A program made the position numbers and the translations under genes. Below are positions 38,255 through 47,157 of a DNA stretch of 64,000 nucleotides, piece after piece. The notes below the pieces were generated by a model. That model saw nothing but the letters and a program-made list of their open reading frames with translations. It ran no database searches and was not told the origin of the DNA. The DNA lies in contig CP102405.1 in assembly GCA_024628785.1 (NCBI GenBank), positions 868,001-932,000 on the forward strand, in the 5' to 3' direction. The stretch comes from Fusobacteria bacterium ZRK30. Its GTDB lineage: Bacteria > Fusobacteriota > Fusobacteriia > Fusobacteriales > Fusobacteriaceae. How positions within the stretch are numbered: the stretch's first letter is position 1; each line of letters begins with the position of its first letter.

Positions 38255-39676
38255 ATGAGTTCGGCATTAGTAGTTATAATTTTTTCTGTGATTATTATAG
38301 GGATAGGGTTTTCGATAACCTATGTAATAAGCAGAAAAACTAAGGGAAGTGAAGAGGCTTGGGTTAATGGGGGAAGATCTTTACCATTATATGTAACAAT
38401 AGGTACACAGTTTGCAGCAATAATGGGTGGAGGTTTTGTTGTAGCCCATGTAGGTATCGGATATACCCATGGATGGAGTGTTTTGACCTATGGGATCATA
38501 ATGGCATGTATATTTTTTGTACTATGTTTTATAGCAGATTGGCTGAGAAAAGAAAATTTTAACACCATACCAGATGTTTTGGAAAAACTCTATGGGAAAA
38601 ATAGGGGATTAGCTTTATTTTCTACCATAGCGGCAATAATAGTACCTTTTGGATGGCTCTGTACACAACTGGTAGCTTTTTCCAAATTGTTTTCACCTAT
38701 AATCGGAGTAGATCCTAAATACATGATTGTAGGGTTTGCAACTCTTTGTCTGATATTTGTACTTCCAGCAGGACTTTCATCTGTAGCATGGACAGATTTT
38801 TTCTTTGGCTGTATGATGCTCATAGTAACTGCAGTATCTTTATTTTTCCTCATAAATATGAATGGAAGTGTAGGGGAGATGATTTCCAGAGTACCTAAAG
38901 ATATGACGGAGTTTCCAAAGGGAATGACCCTTATCGGGTGGGGAACAATACTTCTCTGGGTTACCTCTGTAATTCCTGGGGGGATTACAAATCAGATGGC
39001 TATCCAAAGGATATGTGCTATTAAAGATGCCAAAAGCGTCAAGAAAAGCCTGATTATAACAGGAGTAGTAATAATAATAGTTGAAATATGGTCTGTAGTA
39101 ACAGGAATAGGAGTTAGGAGTCTTATGCCAGGAATGGACGGGGAGATGGCTACAGGGTGGCTTTTAGCTCAATTCCCTAAATGGTTTATGGGACTTTTCT
39201 CTGGATTTCTTATGGTGAGTATATTATCTACGGTAAATGGTTCTATCCAGTCGGTGGTAGTAAGTGTGTCGGAGGATTTTTTTAAGAAGGTAATGCCTTT
39301 AAATAATTTTTCCAATAAACTTTTGGTAACGAGGATAGCGGCTGTTATAGTGACTTATTTAGCAGCTTTTCTTGCAATTTTATACCCACAGGCTCTTCAA
39401 TGGCTTATATTATCATATGGACTGTCAGCTGTAGTTTTATTAGGACCTATTTATTTAGGATATATTTTAAAGAAACGAATGGTATTAAACTATAAAGGAG
39501 CTATTTTATCTATGATTATAGGGGTATGTTTCACTGTATATAATCTTTATACAAATTCAGCGATACCATTTACAATAGTTGGAATAGGTTCTTCATGTAT
39601 TGTACTTTACCTTTATCATCTGATTACTGCTGAAAAAATAGTTCCTAAAACTAAAATTGAAATAAAAGGAGAATAA
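38255..39676 (+). CDS. Sodium:solute symporter (SSS family)
   Basis: A 473-residue inner membrane transporter with about 13 helices. The SSS fold is shown by [35 protein letters not shown] at the N terminus (core [17 protein letters not shown]), [29 protein letters not shown], and [24 protein letters not shown] with the Ser/Thr sodium site. It imports a solute with sodium, most likely the substrate of the dehydrogenase encoded just upstream. AGGAGG precedes the ATG. The gap before it holds a small AGGC/GCCT hairpin but no terminator. Confidence 0.93.
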   Translation: MSSALVVIIFSVIIIGIGFSITYVISRKTKGSEEAWVNGGRSLPLYVTIGTQFAAIMGGGFVVAHVGIGYTHGWSVLTYGIIMACIFFVLCFIADWLRKENFNTIPDVLEKLYGKNRGLALFSTIAAIIVPFGWLCTQLVAFSKLFSPIIGVDPKYMIVGFATLCLIFVLPAGLSSVAWTDFFFGCMMLIVTAVSLFFLINMNGSVGEMISRVPKDMTEFPKGMTLIGWGTILLWVTSVIPGGITNQMAIQRICAIKDAKSVKKSLIITGVVIIIVEIWSVVTGIGVRSLMPGMDGEMATGWLLAQFPKWFMGLFSGFLMVSILSTVNGSIQSVVVSVSEDFFKKVMPLNNFSNKLLVTRIAAVIVTYLAAFLAILYPQALQWLILSYGLSAVVLLGPIYLGYILKKRMVLNYKGAILSMIIGVCFTVYNLYTNSAIPFTIVGIGSSCIVLYLYHLITAEKIVPKTKIEIKGE

Positions 39677-39677
39677 T

Positions 39678-40025
39678 ATGAATATTGAACGACATAACAC
39701 TAAAAAAAGGATGAGTCATGCAGTGATTCATAATAATGTAGCTTATTTATGCGGACAGGTTCCCAAGGATGAAACAAAGGGGATGGCAGATCAGACAAAA
39801 ACAACTTTGGAAAAGGTTGATCAGCTTTTGGCTGATATTGGAAGTCATAAGAGTAAGATTCTTTCGGCTACAGTTTACATTAAAGATATGAACCAGTTCA
39901 AGGAGATGAATGAAGTCTGGGACAGATGGGTAGAGGAAGGAACTGCTCCGGCAAGAGCCTGTGTAGAGGCAAATATGGCCAGAGAATCTCTTTTGGTAGA
40001 GGTATCTGTTATAGCAGCTGTATAG
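39678..40025 (+). CDS. ridA: RidA-family reactive enamine/imine deaminase
   Basis: A 115-residue RidA/YER057c/UK114 protein, which hydrolyses reactive enamine or imine intermediates and releases ammonia. Family blocks are [45 protein letters not shown], and [11 protein letters not shown], where the Arg matches the catalytic arginine of RidA. The last gene of the operon, it starts one base after the symporter stop. Its presence supports the view that the dehydrogenase produces an imine from an amino acid. A strong terminator follows. Confidence 0.93.
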   Translation: MNIERHNTKKRMSHAVIHNNVAYLCGQVPKDETKGMADQTKTTLEKVDQLLADIGSHKSKILSATVYIKDMNQFKEMNEVWDRWVEEGTAPARACVEANMARESLLVEVSVIAAV

Positions 40026-40040
40026 GTAGATTATAAAAGT

Positions 40041-40073
40041 AAAAACCCCTCCTAATTTGTAGGAGGGGTTTTT
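40041..40073 (+). terminator. Intrinsic terminator of the amine-dehydrogenase operon
   Basis: AAAAACCCCTCCTA pairs perfectly with TAGGAGGGGTTTTT. Confidence 0.93.
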
Positions 40074-40163
40074 AAACTAATACCATAAAAAAGGTATTTA
40101 GTTCTAAAAATAGAGTCTTCTATATTTTTTATGAATAACAATATATATTAATTATATAAAAAA

Positions 40164-40197
40164 AACTAAAAATTAAACTTCGTTTTTAGTTATTTTT
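40164..40197 (+). terminator. Weak terminator-like hairpin
   Basis: AACTAAAAA pairs with TTTTTAGTT and is followed by ATTTTT; the stem is entirely AT-rich. Confidence 0.4.
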
Positions 40198-40383
40198 ATA
40201 TTTTCACTTATGAAAATTTAAAATTTTATAGGGAAAAACAATTAAAAAATAAATTAATTTTTATTCATCTAAAATGTTATGTGAATTATTTTTAAATCTA
40301 CAAATGTAATAAAAAAATACTACAAAAACTGTATTTTGAAACTATAAAGTTATAAAAAATTGTTTTTTATTGGCGAGATTAAT

Positions 40384-40412
40384 TTGGATACTTAGAATTT
40401 ATGTGCTATATT
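40384..40412 (+). promoter_or_regulatory. Sigma-70 promoter of oppBCDFA
   Basis: TTGGAT and TATATT are 17 bases apart, about 65 bases before the oppB start codon. Confidence 0.6.
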
Positions 40413-40478
40413 TATAGTTATATATATCGAGAATGATATGTGTAGGTTAAGCAAAATTTAATAATAAGGGAGGAAGAA

Positions 40479-41399
40479 ATGGGAAAGTTTATTTTTAAAC
40501 GATTAGGTCAAATGTTATTTACACTGTATATAGTTGTTACAGCGACTTTTTTCTTGATGCATGCTATTCCTGGGGGGCCTTTTACAAGGGAAAAGCCATT
40601 GCCACCAGCAGTAATTGCAGCATTAGAGGCTAAATTTAATTTAGATGCACCGTTGCATATACAATATATCGACTATATTAAAGGGGTATTTAGTTTTGAT
40701 TTTGGTCCTTCGTTTCAAAAAGTAGGGGTAGATGTAATTGATCTGGTAAAAGTCGGATTGCCCGTATCTGCAAAGGTAGGAGGAACAGCAGTACTAGTGG
40801 TGCTTATAATAGGTATTCCATTGGGGATAATATCTGCACTGAAGCAAAATAAGTGGGAAGATTATATAGTAACGGTATTAGCTACTTTAGGGGTTACAAT
40901 CCCGAGTTTTGTAATAGCGACTATGATTATATATATATTTAGTGGGAAATTGGGAATACTGCCATCTTTCGGGCTTACTTCTTGGAAACATTATATTGGG
41001 CCGGTAATAGCTCTCTCTGGATTCTCTTTAGCTTTTGTATCTAAGCTGACCAGGTCATCGATGTTAGAGGTGTTACAGCAGGATTATATCAGGACGGCCA
41101 GAGCCAAGGGCTTATCAGAGTTTGTAGTAATTGGTAAACATGCTCTTAAAAATGGATTATTACCAGTGGTTACCTATGTAGGGCCAATGGTAGCAGGAAT
41201 TTTGACTGGGTCATTTGTTATCGAAAAGATCTTTGCTATACCTGGAATGGGAAAATATTTCGTAGAAAGTGTAGGAAATAGAGACTATACAGTTATCATG
41301 GGAGTAACAATCTTTTATGCAGGATTTTATATAATTATGGTATTTTTAGTAGATATCATCTATGTATTAATAGATCCTAGGATTAAATTACATGATTAA
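40479..41399 (+). CDS. oppB: Oligopeptide ABC transporter permease OppB
   Basis: First membrane subunit of an oligopeptide importer, 306 residues with six helices. FKRLGQMLFTLYIVVTATFFLMHAIPGGPF is the typical N-terminal helix (core FFLMHAIPGGPF). The EAA loop that docks to the ATPases reads DYIRTARAKGLSEFVVIGKHALKNGLLPV, with the ARAKGL core. GSFVIEKIFAIPGMGKYFVESV follows. GGGAGG precedes the ATG. The stop overlaps the possible upstream start of oppC. Confidence 0.95.
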   Translation: MGKFIFKRLGQMLFTLYIVVTATFFLMHAIPGGPFTREKPLPPAVIAALEAKFNLDAPLHIQYIDYIKGVFSFDFGPSFQKVGVDVIDLVKVGLPVSAKVGGTAVLVVLIIGIPLGIISALKQNKWEDYIVTVLATLGVTIPSFVIATMIIYIFSGKLGILPSFGLTSWKHYIGPVIALSGFSLAFVSKLTRSSMLEVLQQDYIRTARAKGLSEFVVIGKHALKNGLLPVVTYVGPMVAGILTGSFVIEKIFAIPGMGKYFVESVGNRDYTVIMGVTIFYAGFYIIMVFLVDIIYVLIDPRIKLHD

Positions 41400-41409
41400 G
41401 GGGGAAGGT

Positions 41410-42582
41410 ATGGATAATAGATGGGAAAAAGCATCAGAGGAAATTAAAGGCGAGAAGAAGATAAGACCTAGTCTTACATATTGGCAGGACGCTTGGAGAA
41501 GATTGAAACAAAATAAACTATCTATGATAGGACTAGTGGTGATAATCTTATTATTTATAACAGCAATTTTTGGACCTATGTTTTCTAAATTTAGTTATGA
41601 AGATCAAGATCTTAAATTCGGAAATATAGCTCCTAGGTTTGATATATATGAAGTAGATAAATCCAATTATATATATGTACATCCAGAATATAAAATATTT
41701 ACTGTAACTTCTGACGGGAAATTGTTGGATTCATTGAAACCAGTTAAAAATGATATGATGAATTTACAAAAAATCTATGAAGTAGACGGGAAAAAAGTAG
41801 TATTGGATTATAAAAATGCTAAATTAGCTAAGAAAGATCCAAGTATACAAAAATATAAAATATTGGTAGAGAACAAAGAGACAGAAGTAGCAAAGAGAGT
41901 TTTTAACAAAACTTATTTCTTTGGGACTGACTCCCACGGAAGAGACCTCTTCATAAGGGTACTCTACGGAGCAAGAATATCACTTACAGTAGCAATAGTA
42001 GCTACCCTGGTAAACTTCTTTATTGGGATCTTCTATGGAGGAATAGCCGGTTATTTAGGTGGAAGGGTAGACACAATAATGACAAGAATAATGGATATAA
42101 TAAGTACAATTCCATTACTACTGTATGTAATTTTACTTATGGTAATCATAGCTCCAGGATTAAAAACAATTATAATAGCCATGGGAATTACCTTCTGGGT
42201 AAGGATGGCAAGGATTGTAAGGGGGCAGACTCTCAGTATAAAACAACATGAATATGTTATGGCAGCTAAAACTCTAGGAGCCAAAAACTTTAGGATACTC
42301 AGCAGACATATCATACCAAATGCAATGGGACCTATCATCGTATCACTGACTATGATGATACCAAATGCAATATTTACAGAATCATTTTTAAGTTTTATAG
42401 GACTAGGAGTAAGTGCTCCTCAAGCATCATGGGGAACCTTAGCCAGTGATGCCTTAGCAGGAATAAGAACTTATCCATATCAACTGCTTTTTCCATCAAT
42501 GGCAATAAGTATAACAATGCTTGCATTTAACTTTTTAGGGGATGGACTTAGAGATGCATTAGATCCAAGATTGAGAAAATAG
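41410..42582 (+). CDS. oppC: Oligopeptide ABC transporter permease OppC
   Basis: Second membrane subunit, 390 residues. The OppC N-terminal domain (WQDAWRRLKQNKLSMIGLVVI) is followed by an extended extracytoplasmic insertion of about 100 residues (about 60-165), longer than in the enterobacterial protein. FGTDSHGRDLFIRVLYGARISL and the EAA loop YVMAAKTLGAKNFRILSRHIIPNA are canonical, and FLSFIGLGVSAPQASWGTL ends the core. The ATG at 41410 has GGGGGAAGG before it. An in-frame ATG at 41392 overlapping oppB is possible but has no better site. Confidence 0.94.
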   Translation: MDNRWEKASEEIKGEKKIRPSLTYWQDAWRRLKQNKLSMIGLVVIILLFITAIFGPMFSKFSYEDQDLKFGNIAPRFDIYEVDKSNYIYVHPEYKIFTVTSDGKLLDSLKPVKNDMMNLQKIYEVDGKKVVLDYKNAKLAKKDPSIQKYKILVENKETEVAKRVFNKTYFFGTDSHGRDLFIRVLYGARISLTVAIVATLVNFFIGIFYGGIAGYLGGRVDTIMTRIMDIISTIPLLLYVILLMVIIAPGLKTIIIAMGITFWVRMARIVRGQTLSIKQHEYVMAAKTLGAKNFRILSRHIIPNAMGPIIVSLTMMIPNAIFTESFLSFIGLGVSAPQASWGTLASDALAGIRTYPYQLLFPSMAISITMLAFNFLGDGLRDALDPRLRK

Positions 42583-42590
42583 GGGGGAAC

Positions 42591-43589
42591 ATGGAAAAAT
42601 TAATTGAATTAAAGGACGTAAAAACTTCATTTTTTACCCACCTAGGGGAAGTGCAGGCTGTAAGAGGTGTAAGTTATAGTTTAAATAAAGGGGAGGCCTT
42701 GGGAATTGTAGGGGAATCAGGAAGTGGAAAGAGTATTACCTCGATGTCTATAATGGGACTACTGCAATATCCGGGAGTTGTAAAAAGTGGTGAGATAGTG
42801 TTTAAGGGGGAAGACCTTTTAAAGAAGGATAAGAAAGAGATGAGGAGTGTAAGAGGAAATGAAATAGCAATGATATTTCAAGACCCAATGACCTCATTAA
42901 ATCCTGTATATACTGTAGGGGATCAGATTATGGAAGCTATCAGGAAACATCAAAATGTATCTAAAGCTGAGGCTCTTGAAAAAGCCATTGAGATGTTAAC
43001 ATTAGTAGGAATACCTGATCCGGTGAAAAGGGTAAAATCATATCCCCACGAATTCAGTGGTGGAATGAGACAAAGGGTAATGATTGCCATAGCTCTTTCA
43101 TGTGAACCGGATCTGCTTATTGCTGATGAACCAACTACAGCATTAGACGTTACTATCCAGGCTCAGATATTAGATCTTATGAAAGAACTGAAGGATAAAT
43201 TAAATACATCGATAGTTTTAATAACCCATGACCTGGGTGTAGTGGCCGACGTCTGTTCGAGAGTATTGGTTATGTATGGTGGACTTATTATGGAGGAAGG
43301 GAAGGTAGAAGATATATTCTATAATCCGAAACATCCATATACAGTGGGGCTGTTAAAATCAATACCTAAGATAGAAAACAAGGAAAGACTGGTACCTATC
43401 GATGGAACACCGCCAGATCTATTACACCCTCCAAAGGGGTGCCCTTTTGCAGCAAGATGTGAACATGCTATGAATGTATGTATGGAGGAGCGTCCAGAAT
43501 TCTTTCAATGCGGAGAAGGGCACAAATCTATGTGCTGGTTACTTCATCCTGATGCACCAAAGACAGAGTTAAAGGGAGGGGTCAGATAG
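42591..43589 (+). CDS. oppD: Oligopeptide ABC transporter ATPase OppD
   Basis: One of the two ATPases, 332 residues. Walker A is GESGSGKS, the Q-loop region MIFQDPMTSLNPV, the signature FSGGMRQRV, and Walker B LLIADEPTTALDV, with the switch His in LITHDLG. The C-terminal extension with cysteines (CPFAARCEHAMNVC, CWLLHP) is typical of OppD/DppD and binds an iron-sulfur cluster in some members. It ends exactly where oppF starts. Confidence 0.96.
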   Translation: MEKLIELKDVKTSFFTHLGEVQAVRGVSYSLNKGEALGIVGESGSGKSITSMSIMGLLQYPGVVKSGEIVFKGEDLLKKDKKEMRSVRGNEIAMIFQDPMTSLNPVYTVGDQIMEAIRKHQNVSKAEALEKAIEMLTLVGIPDPVKRVKSYPHEFSGGMRQRVMIAIALSCEPDLLIADEPTTALDVTIQAQILDLMKELKDKLNTSIVLITHDLGVVADVCSRVLVMYGGLIMEEGKVEDIFYNPKHPYTVGLLKSIPKIENKERLVPIDGTPPDLLHPPKGCPFAARCEHAMNVCMEERPEFFQCGEGHKSMCWLLHPDAPKTELKGGVR

Positions 43590-44600
43590 ATGGAGAATAA
43601 AAATGATAACAATCTGATAGAGATAAAAAATCTAAAAAAGTATTTTTCTAAAAATAAAGGTTTTTTTAAAAAGAAGATGCAGCATCTAAAAGCTGTAGAT
43701 GATATTAGTTTTCATATAAAAAAGGGTGAAACTTTTGGACTGGTAGGGGAATCAGGGTGCGGAAAATCTACCACTGGAAGGACTATAATAAGACTCTACG
43801 ATGTAACCGGTGGAGATATAATCTATGATGGTAAAAATATAAGTCATCTGAATGAAAGGGAATTAGAACCCTATAGAAGAAAGATCCAGATGATATTTCA
43901 AGATCCCTATGCGTCATTAAATACAAGGATGACAGTAGGAGATATTATAGGAGAACCACTGGATATCCATAATCTGGCAAAGGGGAAAGAGAGACAAAAA
44001 AGAATCTATGAGCTATTGGATACAGTAGGATTGAGTAAGGAACACGCAAGTAGATATCCCCATGAATTTAGTGGAGGACAAAGACAAAGAATAGGAATAG
44101 CTCGTGCGTTGGCAGTAGAGCCAGAATTTATAATCTGTGATGAACCCATCTCAGCACTAGATGTATCTATCCAGGCTCAGGTCGTAAATATGTTGGATGA
44201 TCTGCAGAAAAAATTGGGATTGACCTATCTGTTTATAGCCCATGACCTGTCTATGGTAAAACATATTTCAGACAGAATAGGAGTATTATATCTTGGTAAG
44301 ATGGTGGAGATAGCAGAATCAGATGCTCTCTACGATAAACCTATTCATCCATATACCAGAGCATTACTCTCATCAATACCTATCCCGGATCCAGAGCTCA
44401 ACGCTAAAGTGGACAGGGAAATATTAAAGGGAGATGTACCCAGCCCGTTAAATCCACCTAGTGGATGCAGGTTTAGAACCAGATGTAAATATGCAGAAGG
44501 AATCTGTAGTGAAAAAGAGCCATTATTAGAAGAGATAGCTCCAGGAAGGATAGTAGCTTGTCATTTTTCCAGGGAGTTTTATGAGGGAACCAAAAAATAG
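43590..44600 (+). CDS. oppF: Oligopeptide ABC transporter ATPase OppF
   Basis: Second ATPase, 336 residues. Walker A GESGCGKST, QMIFQDPYASLNTR, signature FSGGQRQRIGIARAL, Walker B FIICDEPISALDVSIQAQ, and switch His in FIAHDLSMV. The N terminus carries the KKYFSKNKGFFKKKMQHLKAVDDISF insertion usual in OppF (core LKAVDDISF). The C-terminal Cys-containing region (CRFRTRCKYAEGIC) matches OppD. Start ATG follows GGGAGGGG that overlaps the oppD end. Confidence 0.96.
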   Translation: MENKNDNNLIEIKNLKKYFSKNKGFFKKKMQHLKAVDDISFHIKKGETFGLVGESGCGKSTTGRTIIRLYDVTGGDIIYDGKNISHLNERELEPYRRKIQMIFQDPYASLNTRMTVGDIIGEPLDIHNLAKGKERQKRIYELLDTVGLSKEHASRYPHEFSGGQRQRIGIARALAVEPEFIICDEPISALDVSIQAQVVNMLDDLQKKLGLTYLFIAHDLSMVKHISDRIGVLYLGKMVEIAESDALYDKPIHPYTRALLSSIPIPDPELNAKVDREILKGDVPSPLNPPSGCRFRTRCKYAEGICSEKEPLLEEIAPGRIVACHFSREFYEGTKK

Positions 44601-44695
44601 AGGATTCCATAGAAAGAATATGTATAATAACTTATTGCTTTAGTGATTGGTTTTTTTAGTAACAACGTTTATCAATTTATTTGAGGAGGAAATTT

Positions 44696-46360
44696 ATGAA
44701 GAAAATCTTTTATGTAGTGACACTTCTAATGGCAGTATTACTTACTGCTTGTGGAGGGGAAAAAGAACAGCCTAAGGAAACAGACGCAGCAGCAGTGGAA
44801 AAACAGGTAGAACAGGTAATGACATTTAATTTAGGAGCAGATCCTAAATCAGTAGATCCACAGCTGAACTCTGCAACAGACGGAGGAATTGTTGTAAACA
44901 ATACTTTCGAAGGTCTTATGAGGGTAGATGCCAATGGAAAACCACAGCCAGCAGGAGCAGAATCTGTAGATATTTCAGATGATAAGATGACATATACATT
45001 CCATCTTAGACAAGACGCTAAATGGTCTGATGGAAAACCTGTAACAGCAGCAGATTATAAATATGCCTGGTTAAGAGCATTAGACCCGGCAGTAGCTTCG
45101 GAATATTCATTCCAACTTTACTATATCAAAGGCGGGCAGGAGTTCTTTGAAGGGAAGGGAACTAAAGAGGAGGTAGGCTTAGAAGCAGTAGATGACTTTA
45201 CTTTTAAAGTAACTTTAAAAGCTCCTACAGCGTATTTCTTGAACTTAGTAACATTCTATACATTTATGCCGGTTAGAGAAGATGCAGTAGTTCAAAAACC
45301 AGAGGGATGGGCAAAAGATCCTAGCATCACAATTTCAAATGGTCCATTCAAAGTTTCTGAATACCATATGAATGACAAAATTATCTTAACTCCTAACACA
45401 AACTACTGGAATAAAGACAGTGTTAAATTAGAGAAGATAATTCTAACTATGATAGTTGATAATGGAACATCATTAACAGCCTACGATAACAATGAAATAG
45501 ATGTATTAGGTTCTAACCAAGTACCGGTACAAGAAATTCCTAAGAGACAAGTGGAAGATCCAACTTTCCATATAGTTCCATTTTTAGGAACATATTACTA
45601 TATCTTTAATGTAAATAAAGCACCAACTAACGATATCAATGTAAGAAAAGCTCTTGCATTAGCTATCGACAGAGAAGAAATTGTAACTGAAGTAACTAAG
45701 GCCGGACAGCAGCCAGCTACCGGGTTTGTTCCAACTGGATTAGTGGATTCACAAGGGAATGACTTCAGAGCAACAGCAGGAGATTATGGAATTTCAACTA
45801 CTGTTGATGTAGAAAAAGCAAAGGAATATTTAGCTAAGGCCGGATATCCAAATGGTGAAGGAATGGCACCAGTTGAACTTATCTATAACACTAATGAAGG
45901 ACATAAAGCAATTGCAGAAGCTATCCAAGAGATGTGGAAGAAGAACTTAGGGATCGAAGTCAACTTAGTAAATCAAGAGTGGGCTGTATTCCAAGATACC
46001 AGACATGTAGGAAACTTTGAAGTAGCAAGAGCTGGATGGATTGGAGACTATAACGACCCTATGACATTCTTAGATCTATGGACTTCTTACTCAGGAAATA
46101 ATGATGCACAATGGAACTATACTAAAGGCGATTTCCCTGAGAATAAAAAGTTTGATGCATTGATTGAGAACTCAAAAGTAGCTCAAGGTCTAGACAGAGA
46201 TAAAGACCTTTATGGTGCAGAAAAAATCATGATGGATGAATTAATTACTATGCCTATCTATTACTATACAGGTGTAATAATGGTTAAAGATAAGGTTAAA
46301 AACTGGGAAAGAGATATCTTAGGTACTTGGTACTTTGGAAATATCGAAATGACAGAATAA
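44696..46360 (+). CDS. oppA: Oligopeptide-binding lipoprotein OppA
   Basis: Receptor of the importer, SBP family 5, 554 residues. It is a lipoprotein (lipobox LTAC, Cys19). Family blocks include NLGADPKSVDPQLNSATDGG, FEGLMRVDANGKPQPAGAES, YTFHLRQDAKWSDGKPVTAADY, NVRKALALAIDREEIV, and GWIGDYNDPMTFLDLW. The ATG at 44696 is preferred because GAGGAGG, 8 bases upstream, is its ribosome site; a TTG just before would read through that site. The 95-base gap after oppF has no clear terminator, so it may be read with the operon. A strong terminator follows. Confidence 0.95.
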   Translation: MKKIFYVVTLLMAVLLTACGGEKEQPKETDAAAVEKQVEQVMTFNLGADPKSVDPQLNSATDGGIVVNNTFEGLMRVDANGKPQPAGAESVDISDDKMTYTFHLRQDAKWSDGKPVTAADYKYAWLRALDPAVASEYSFQLYYIKGGQEFFEGKGTKEEVGLEAVDDFTFKVTLKAPTAYFLNLVTFYTFMPVREDAVVQKPEGWAKDPSITISNGPFKVSEYHMNDKIILTPNTNYWNKDSVKLEKIILTMIVDNGTSLTAYDNNEIDVLGSNQVPVQEIPKRQVEDPTFHIVPFLGTYYYIFNVNKAPTNDINVRKALALAIDREEIVTEVTKAGQQPATGFVPTGLVDSQGNDFRATAGDYGISTTVDVEKAKEYLAKAGYPNGEGMAPVELIYNTNEGHKAIAEAIQEMWKKNLGIEVNLVNQEWAVFQDTRHVGNFEVARAGWIGDYNDPMTFLDLWTSYSGNNDAQWNYTKGDFPENKKFDALIENSKVAQGLDRDKDLYGAEKIMMDELITMPIYYYTGVIMVKDKVKNWERDILGTWYFGNIEMTE

Positions 46361-46400
46361 AACGTATCTGTCTTACCTATAATTAGAATAAAAATAAGGG

Positions 46401-46440
46401 AAGCCTCCTAAAAGTATTTATACTTTTAGGAGGCTTTTAT
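46401..46440 (+). terminator. Intrinsic terminator after oppA
   Basis: AAGCCTCCTAAAAGTA pairs perfectly with TACTTTTAGGAGGCTT across TTTA, with a short T run. Confidence 0.92.
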
Positions 46441-46467
46441 TATTATTGAGTAAACTATATTCGTAAG

Positions 46468-46556
46468 GTGTATCTCCAAAGTATTTACTGGCGAGTAGCA
46501 CCATCAAAATACTAGTGGTTTATTACATAAACATAGAATTTTGAGATAGAAATTTA
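46468..46556. repeat. Dispersed non-coding repeat, copy B
   Basis: Aligns with 14665-14750 over its full length (AAGTATTTACTGGCGAG, GTTTATTACATA, TTTGAGATAGAA), same orientation, and likewise directly downstream of an operon terminator. Confidence 0.6.
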
Positions 46557-46639
46557 CTATGAAAATTTGAAGTTTATTTTATTTTATAAACATAAATTTT
46601 TGCATAATTGGATGGAACGTCACGTTCCCAAAAAAAAGT

Positions 46640-46670
46640 TTGCCTTAAACCATGGTTTAAGATGTATACT
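46640..46670 (+). promoter_or_regulatory. MerR-type promoter with 19-bp spacer and palindromic operator
   Basis: TTGCCT and TATACT are 19 bases apart. The spacer is filled by the perfect palindrome CTTAAACCATGGTTTAAG (46644-46661). This is the classical arrangement in which a MerR protein bends and underwinds the DNA to activate transcription. The regulator gene lies 28 bases further on, so it is autoregulated. Confidence 0.85.
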
Positions 46671-46698
46671 CAATGTATAAGAACTTAGGAGGTGATTT

Positions 46699-47109
46699 AT
46701 GACTATAGATGAGGTAGCAAAACATTTTCGGATATCTAAATCCAAGCTCAGGTACTATGAGAAAAATGGAGTTATAAAGGAAATTGCCAGAGATAATAAT
46801 GGCAACAGAGTTTATACAGATAATGACTTAGTTTGGATTGATTTTTTTCTCAATCTCAAGGATACAGGAATGTCACTGAAGGAAATAGTGTACTATATAG
46901 GTTTAAAGAAGGGCGGCAAAGAAACCGTTATAGAAAGGAAGGAAATTTTATTAAATCATGTAGATATAATACAGGAAAAGATAGAGGAACTGAATCTGAT
47001 AAAAAAAGAGGTCTTGGAACAGGTAAAAAGGTATGAAAATGAGGAAGGAAACTGTATTATTAAATCTAAGGTCTATGAGGAAGATGGATGCGAAGATAAT
47101 AAAAAATAA
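46699..47109 (+). CDS. MerR-family transcriptional regulator (AdhR/NmlR-like)
   Basis: A 136-residue regulator. The winged helix is MTIDEVAKHFRISKSKLRYYEKNGVI (core FRISKSKLRYYEKNG), then NRVYTDNDLVWIDFFLNLKDTGMSLKEI. A long dimerisation helix follows and a short tail with cysteines (GNCIIKSK, DGCEDNKK). NmlR/AdhR relatives sense aldehydes through cysteine and activate alcohol dehydrogenases, in line with the next gene. AGGAGGTG precedes the ATG. It is transcribed together with the dehydrogenase. Confidence 0.9.
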   Translation: MTIDEVAKHFRISKSKLRYYEKNGVIKEIARDNNGNRVYTDNDLVWIDFFLNLKDTGMSLKEIVYYIGLKKGGKETVIERKEILLNHVDIIQEKIEELNLIKKEVLEQVKRYENEEGNCIIKSKVYEEDGCEDNKK

Positions 47110-47120
47110 TTAATTATGAA

Positions 47121-47141
47121 GGGGCAATCCATGAATTGTCC
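47121..47141. repeat. Small hairpin repeat, copy 2
   Basis: GGGGCAAT / ATTGTCC inverted repeat around CCATGA, matching 32809-32829 at 18 of 21 positions. It ends 6 bases before the ribosome site of the dehydrogenase gene. Confidence 0.55.
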
Positions 47142-47157
47142 GTACAAGGAGGAAAAG

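Larger units (their letters stand above)
40026..40478. other. Gene-free AT-rich stretch between ridA and oppB
   Basis: Apart from the terminator at 40041 it holds a hairpin near 40110 (AAAAATAGAG/CTATATTTTTT), a terminator-like repeat at 40164 and the opp promoter at 40384. No reading frame is convincing. Confidence 0.65.
46361..46698. other. Gene-free stretch between oppA and the MerR gene
   Basis: Holds the oppA terminator, copy B of the long non-coding repeat, a perfect palindrome GGAACG-TCA-CGTTCC (46614-46628) of unknown role, and the MerR-type promoter at 46640. Confidence 0.7.

Noticed and set aside
47116-47157. Upstream start for the alcohol dehydrogenase
   Set aside because: It would translate the small hairpin repeat and lacks a ribosome site. 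The ATG at 47158 has AAGGAGG.
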